From Candidimonas humi (GTDB taxonomy: Bacteria; Pseudomonadota; Gammaproteobacteria; Burkholderiales; Burkholderiaceae_B): a stretch of DNA of 64,000 nucleotides. The position numbers were made by a program, and so were the translations under genes. Where the stretch lies: contig NZ_JAHTBN010000004.1 in the NCBI RefSeq assembly GCF_019166065.1, positions 310,001 to 374,000 of the forward strand, given 5' to 3'. The notes below the pieces were generated by a model that did no database searches, was not told where the DNA came from, and worked only from the letters and a program-made list of their open reading frames with translations. The number at the start of each line of letters is the position of its first letter. Within the stretch, counting starts at the first letter, position 1. Of the stretch, positions 60,183-64,000 are shown one piece after another.

Positions 60183-60388
60183 GACCGTGGCTGCGGGCCG
60201 GCCGCCGGGTTCATACCAGGGAGCCGGCCAGCCCCGACGGCCCGGTTGTGTGGCGCGGCGCGATCCATGCGGCCCGGCCTACGCGATGCGACCTGCGCGG
60301 CCCGACCGTCACCCGTGCCGCCGCCCGAACCGATTATCATCAATAGAGCCCGTGCCGCTTGCGGACGGGGAGTCCGGAGGAAATGTTC

Positions 60389-61927
60389 ATGAAAAGCATA
60401 CAAACCATAGGCATCGTCGGCGCAGGCGCCATGGGCCGGGGCATTGCCCAGATCGCCGCCCAGGCGGGCCTGGATGTGCTGCTGTTCGACCTGAGCCAGG
60501 ACGCCGTGGCCGCTGCGCGCGACAGCCTGCAGCAGGTCTGGGGCAAGCTGGTGGCCAAGGGCAAGATCAGCGCCGAGGCGGCTGCCGCGGCCCTGCAGCA
60601 TGTGCGTCCTTGCGCCGACTTGCAGGCCATGAGCGCGGCGGACCTGGTGATCGAGGCGGTTGTCGAACGGCTCGACGTCAAGCGCGAATTGTTCCAGAAG
60701 CTCGAGACCATTGTCTCGGAGACCTGCCTGCTGGTCACCAACACATCTTCGCTGTCGGTCACCGCCATCGCCGCGGTCTGCGTCAGGCCCGGGCGGGTGG
60801 CGGGCTATCACTTCTTCAATCCGGTGCCGCTGATGAAGGTGGTCGAGATCATCGACGGCCTGCGCACCGAGCCGGCCGTCGGCGATGCGCTCATGGCGCT
60901 GGCGCGCACCATGGGGCACACGCCGGTGCGGGCCAAGGACATGCCGGGCTTTATCGTCAACCATGCCGGGCGCGGCATGAACATCGAGGGATTGCGCGTG
61001 GCCCAGGAGGCCGTCGCGCCCTTCCATCGCGTCGATGAAATCATGCGCGACCAGGCCGGTTTCCGGATGGGCCCCTTCGAACTATTGGACCTGACCGCGC
61101 TGGACGTTTCGCATCCCGTGATGGAATCGATCTACCGCCAGTTCTACGACGAACCGCGTTTCCGCCCCTCGCCGATCACGGCGGTGCGCCTGGCCGGCAA
61201 GCTGGTGGGCCGCAAGGTGGGCGAGGGCTTCTACACCTATCCGGAAGGCAAGAAGCAAGTTCCCGCCGATACGCCGGTGCCGGCAGCCAAGGCCGGCCTG
61301 AAAGTATGGCTCGCGCCCTATCATTCCCTGGGGCACAAGCGCGCCGCCGCACTGTTCAAGGATCTGGGCGCCTCGGTGGTGGCCAGCGATCATCCACCCG
61401 CCGATGCCCTGATCGTGGTTACGCCCTATGGCGAAGACACCTCCACGGTGGTCGCCGCCCATCAGCTCGACGGCGCCCGGACCGTCGCGCTGGACACCTT
61501 CTTCGGCCTGGAACAAGGCAAGCGCCGCGTGCTCATGTGCTCGCCCGTTACCGAGGCGCAATGGCGCGATGCGGCGCATGCCTTGCTGGCCTCGGACGGG
61601 ACGCCCGTGTCTGTCATCGACGATTCGGCCGGCTTCGTGGGCCAGCGCATTGTCGCCGCCATCATCAATGTGGCCGCCGACATCGCCCAGCAAGCCATCG
61701 CCACGCCTCAGGACATAGACCTGGCCGTGTCGCTCGGCCTGGGCTACCCGCGCGGCGGCCCGCTGTCCATGGGCGACGCCCTGGGGGCCGCCCAGGTGCT
61801 GGAGATACTGCGCAATATGTATCGTGTGACGGGCGACGACCGCTATCGCAGCAGCCTCTGGCTGCAGCGCCGCGTGCAGCTGGGCCTGTCCCTGCGCGCC
61901 GAGGCGGTATGCAGCGTCATGAATTGA
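60389..61927 (+). CDS. 3-hydroxyacyl-CoA dehydrogenase (PaaH-like, two 3HCDH domains)
   Basis: 512 residues: NAD loop VGAGAMGRGIAQIAAQAG, TNTSSLSVTAIAAVC, HFFNPVPLMKVVEIIDG, then a C-terminal 3HCDH domain near 185-300 and a second copy after ~400. Length and order fit PaaH/3-hydroxyadipyl-CoA dehydrogenases. Start ATG 60389 is 8 nt from GGAGG; ATG 60383 is too close. Confidence 0.9.
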   Translation: MKSIQTIGIVGAGAMGRGIAQIAAQAGLDVLLFDLSQDAVAAARDSLQQVWGKLVAKGKISAEAAAAALQHVRPCADLQAMSAADLVIEAVVERLDVKRELFQKLETIVSETCLLVTNTSSLSVTAIAAVCVRPGRVAGYHFFNPVPLMKVVEIIDGLRTEPAVGDALMALARTMGHTPVRAKDMPGFIVNHAGRGMNIEGLRVAQEAVAPFHRVDEIMRDQAGFRMGPFELLDLTALDVSHPVMESIYRQFYDEPRFRPSPITAVRLAGKLVGRKVGEGFYTYPEGKKQVPADTPVPAAKAGLKVWLAPYHSLGHKRAAALFKDLGASVVASDHPPADALIVVTPYGEDTSTVVAAHQLDGARTVALDTFFGLEQGKRRVLMCSPVTEAQWRDAAHALLASDGTPVSVIDDSAGFVGQRIVAAIINVAADIAQQAIATPQDIDLAVSLGLGYPRGGPLSMGDALGAAQVLEILRNMYRVTGDDRYRSSLWLQRRVQLGLSLRAEAVCSVMN

Positions 61928-61987
61928 TGTGATGATGTGATCGCGGCGCCGGGCTCCAGGCTGGGGCCGAAAGCAAAGAGCCATAAC

Positions 61988-62020
61988 AAAGAGCCGACAT
62001 GCATCGCATGTCGGCTCTTT
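61988..62020. terminator. bidirectional terminator
   Basis: A 15-bp perfect stem AAAGAGCCGACATGC/GCATGTCGGCTCTTT with loop ATC, flanked by A and T runs. It serves the dehydrogenase gene and the convergent cytochrome gene. Confidence 0.9.
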
Positions 62021-62062
62021 GTTTCTTCTGCCATGCGGCCTTGCCGCGCGGACAGGACCGGA

Positions 62063-62989
62063 TTACTTGGCGGCTTGCACCATGTAGGAGACGGCATCGC
62101 GCATTTGCGCATCGGTGGCTTGCGAGCCGCCGCGGGGAGGCATGGGGCCCACGCCGTGTATGGCGTTTTGCACCATGGTGTCGAGGCCGGTCTTGATGAA
62201 CGGCGCCCAGGAGGCCTTGTCGCCATACTTGGGGGCGCCCATGACACCGGCCGCGTGGCAGGCGAAGCACACCGACTTGTAGAGTTTTTCGCCTTCGGCG
62301 AGATCGACCTTTTCTGCCGCGGCGGGAGCAGCGGCGGCGGCCTTGGGCTGTGCCGCCGGGGCTTGCGGAGCGGCAGCAGCCGGGGCGGGCGCAGGCGCTG
62401 CGGCCGGTGCCGCGGCGGCTACTGCGGGAGCGGCGGCCTGGGCGGCTGCGGCGGGCTTGGCAGGGGCCGGAGCAGGCGGTTCCTTGAACGAGGCGCCCGA
62501 CTTGTTGGCCATGTAGGCCACGGCGCGCGCTACTTCATAGTCGCTCAGCGAGGGGTTGCCGCCCTTGGGCGGCATGGCCTTGATGCCGTGGATGGCATTC
62601 TTGATCATTTCCTCGTAGCCGGTCTTGATGAACGGGGCCCAGGCATCGTGATTGCCGATCTTGGGGGCGCCGGCCACGCCGGCCGTATGGCACGCGGTAC
62701 AGGTGGATTCGAATACTTGCTGGCCGGTCTTGTAGACCTTGGGAGCGTTGGCGTCGACCAGGTCCAGGCTTGCCACGGGCTTGATGCGGGCCTCGATGGC
62801 CTTGGGCTGCAGGGCGTCGGAGCCCGCGCCGGTCTGTTCGCCGGCGGCTACCAGGTGGGCCAGCATGATGAGCACGACGATGGGAATCAGGAACGCCAGA
62901 ATGACGGTGATGAGGAGCTGTTTGGGGGTCTTGATGAGGCCCTCGCTTTCCTCTGCGTGTTCGTCGACGTGCTCTTCAGTGTTGTTCAT
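62063..62989 (-). CDS. membrane-anchored dihaem cytochrome c5-type protein
   Basis: 308 residues. Residues ~25-48 are a TM anchor. CTACH (97-101) and CFACH (241-245) are two haem c sites, each followed by a methionine ligand (KAMPPKGG, Met139; GPMPPRGG, Met283). The two domains are near repeats, joined by an Ala/Pro-rich linker (about 170-225). A likely electron carrier to a terminal oxidase. Confidence 0.92.
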   Translation of the reverse strand: MNNTEEHVDEHAEESEGLIKTPKQLLITVILAFLIPIVVLIMLAHLVAAGEQTGAGSDALQPKAIEARIKPVASLDLVDANAPKVYKTGQQVFESTCTACHTAGVAGAPKIGNHDAWAPFIKTGYEEMIKNAIHGIKAMPPKGGNPSLSDYEVARAVAYMANKSGASFKEPPAPAPAKPAAAAQAAAPAVAAAAPAAAPAPAPAAAAPQAPAAQPKAAAAAPAAAEKVDLAEGEKLYKSVCFACHAAGVMGAPKYGDKASWAPFIKTGLDTMVQNAIHGVGPMPPRGGSQATDAQMRDAVSYMVQAAK

Positions 62990-63139
62990 GATGAATCCTG
63001 CGTGTACGTGATTCCTGGGCTTGTTGTTGCGCCCGAGTATTTTTTGTCAAGGTTTGAAGACAGAAGGCCAGCACCGTCTAGATGTGCTTGTTCACCACCC
63101 AAAGCTGCGATTATACCGAGACTGCCGTTACAGTGCAGA

Positions 63140-64000
63140 TTACCCGCGCCGCCTGCGCGGCGGACGTGCCGCGGGGCCCGCCGGGCGCATGCCGGCCGGG
63201 CCCGCCCGTACGCCCTTCGTAAACACGCTACAATAGCGACCCCTGCGCCCGTAGTTCAATGGATAGAATGAGAGTTTCCGAAGCTCTTGATACAGGTTCG
63301 ATTCCTGTCGGGCGCGCCAATCACGTATGAGGCTGGGCACTTGTATCCCAGCTTCAGCTTGTAGCCCGGATATGGTGGCCTCCAGCGCCGCTGCGCTGCC
63401 AGATAGTTCCGCCACGCCTGGCCTGACCCGGATTTCCGTCACTAGCATCCGCAACAGTTGCTTGCTAAAGCCCAGTTCCGGGTTCAGCAGCATCTCGCGC
63501 ATCCGGGCGCAGACATACTCCACCTGCTTCGGTGATACCCGCTTGGGCGATGGTAGTTCCCGCTTGGCCAGCGCTATCTCTTGTAGGATGCGTTCACGCT
63601 CGTCCTTCAGGCGATTGACGCGGCTTTGCAGCATAGAGTCCAGCGACAGAATACCCTCTTCGACGCCTTTATAGAGATTGTTTAGGCCGTCGTCGGCCTT
63701 CTTCCGTGCTTTCTCCAGCTGCTGCACCGTGCCCTCCGTGGCGCTGGCTTTCCTGGCCTGCTTTGTCAGCCAAATTTTCAGGATAGCTGTTACACGCTGC
63801 GGGGTCAGTACCTTATCCACCAGGTGGCTCAGGACAAGTTTGTCCATCTGGCTCAGCGGCAAGTTGGGCGTGGTGCAATCGGCGGCCTTGACCATTTTGT
63901 GGGTACATTTGTAGTACCGGTACTTGCCACCCTTGCCGCTGGCTTGCGTCATGCTGATATTGCAGCCATCGCACTTGATGAGTCCGGCCAGCAAGGTCGG
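63140..64000 (-). CDS. large serine recombinase, C-terminal part (runs off the window)
   Basis: Open at the right window edge; the catalytic N-terminus lies beyond. Visible are a zinc ribbon (KCDGC...YYKC...DC: C8, C11, C30, C40 counted from a TTG at 63994), a coiled-coil (LEKARKKADDGLNNLYKGVEEG...) and a tail. The last ~58 codons read antisense through tRNA-Arg (from W226) and into flanking chromosome, ending at 63140. The C-terminus has therefore been replaced at the integration point. Confidence 0.8.
   Translation of the reverse strand, partial: PTLLAGLIKCDGCNISMTQASGKGGKYRYYKCTHKMVKAADCTTPNLPLSQMDKLVLSHLVDKVLTPQRVTAILKIWLTKQARKASATEGTVQQLEKARKKADDGLNNLYKGVEEGILSLDSMLQSRVNRLKDERERILQEIALAKRELPSPKRVSPKQVEYVCARMREMLLNPELGFSKQLLRMLVTEIRVRPGVAELSGSAAALEATISGLQAEAGIQVPSLIRDWRARQESNLYQELRKLSFYPLNYGRRGRYCSVFTKGVRAGPAGMRPAGPAARPPRRRRG
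63245..63319 (+). tRNA. tRNA-Arg(CCG), integration target
   Basis: 75 nt with CCA encoded; acceptor GCGCCCG/CGGGCGC, anticodon loop TTCCGAA, T-arm ACAGG-TTCGATT-CCTGT. A TACAAT -10 is at 63229-63234. The element encoding the recombinase abuts the 3' end. Confidence 0.95.

Overview
The window looks like the chromosome of a GC-rich betaproteobacterium of the Bordetella/Achromobacter/Pusillimonas type (family Alcaligenaceae). This is inferred from protein sequence and from gene order: hemA-prfA-prmC-grxD-ubiX, the atp operon followed at some distance by hemE, priA and rep, the abundance of Bug-type extracytoplasmic receptors (three complete ones here) and a TTG-started extra infA. The species cannot be fixed from the sequence alone.

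Layout. 1-2.2 kb: end of a TRAP receptor gene, a cold-shock-style infA with a structured leader, and a haem-binding beta-barrel gene whose Shine-Dalgarno lies in a hairpin. 2.2-21.5 kb: accessory region. It holds a decayed membrane-protein gene, a LysR/amidohydrolase/Bug-receptor module, a PLP enzyme, a secreted protein, a Fur-box iron-uptake operon (TonB receptor, PepSY membrane protein, small membrane protein, split-barrel flavoprotein), a LacI-controlled catabolic operon (Bug receptor, SDR, VOC protein, dihydroxyacetophenone-dioxygenase-like cupin, AhpD-like protein) with two near-identical operator candidates at its promoter, an MFS transporter, a GFA protein and a DUF1778/GNAT toxin-antitoxin pair. 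21.5-35 kb: core genes tRNA-Phe, hemA, prfA, prmC, grxD, ubiX, an MscS-family channel, ttcA, folB, a flavoprotein, an M61 peptidase and an enoyl-CoA hydratase.

34.8-42.8 kb: a complete F1Fo ATP synthase operon atpIBEFHAGDC, with a long T-poor leader, hairpins flanking atpE and a strong bidirectional terminator. 42.8-46.4 kb: a class-III aminotransferase, its probable GntR regulator carrying two successive winged-helix domains, and a Fis-type regulator preceded by a 13-codon leader ORF. 46.4-52.3 kb: hemE, an AT-rich spacer with one perfect DnaA box, priA and rep. 52.5-62 kb: a small conserved protein with a twin-palindrome promoter, an AtuA-like catabolic operon (atuA-like, its split C-terminal domain, Bug receptor, enoyl-CoA hydratase) with a divergent LysR, then nitronate monooxygenase, CoA-transferase and 3-hydroxyacyl-CoA dehydrogenase genes.

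62-64 kb: a membrane-anchored dihaem cytochrome c5-type protein and tRNA-Arg(CCG). Against the 3' end of this tRNA lies the end of a large serine recombinase gene. Its reading frame continues antisense through the tRNA into the chromosome, so the right edge of the window is the start of an integrated element.

The most interesting items are the LacI operon with its twin operators and unassigned pathway, the double-HTH GntR regulator, the translationally coupled leader ORF, the Fur-type operon ending in a PPOX flavoprotein, the twin AGGG-N4-CCCT promoter and the recombinase/tRNA fusion. All functional statements rest on reading the sequence. No database search was possible.
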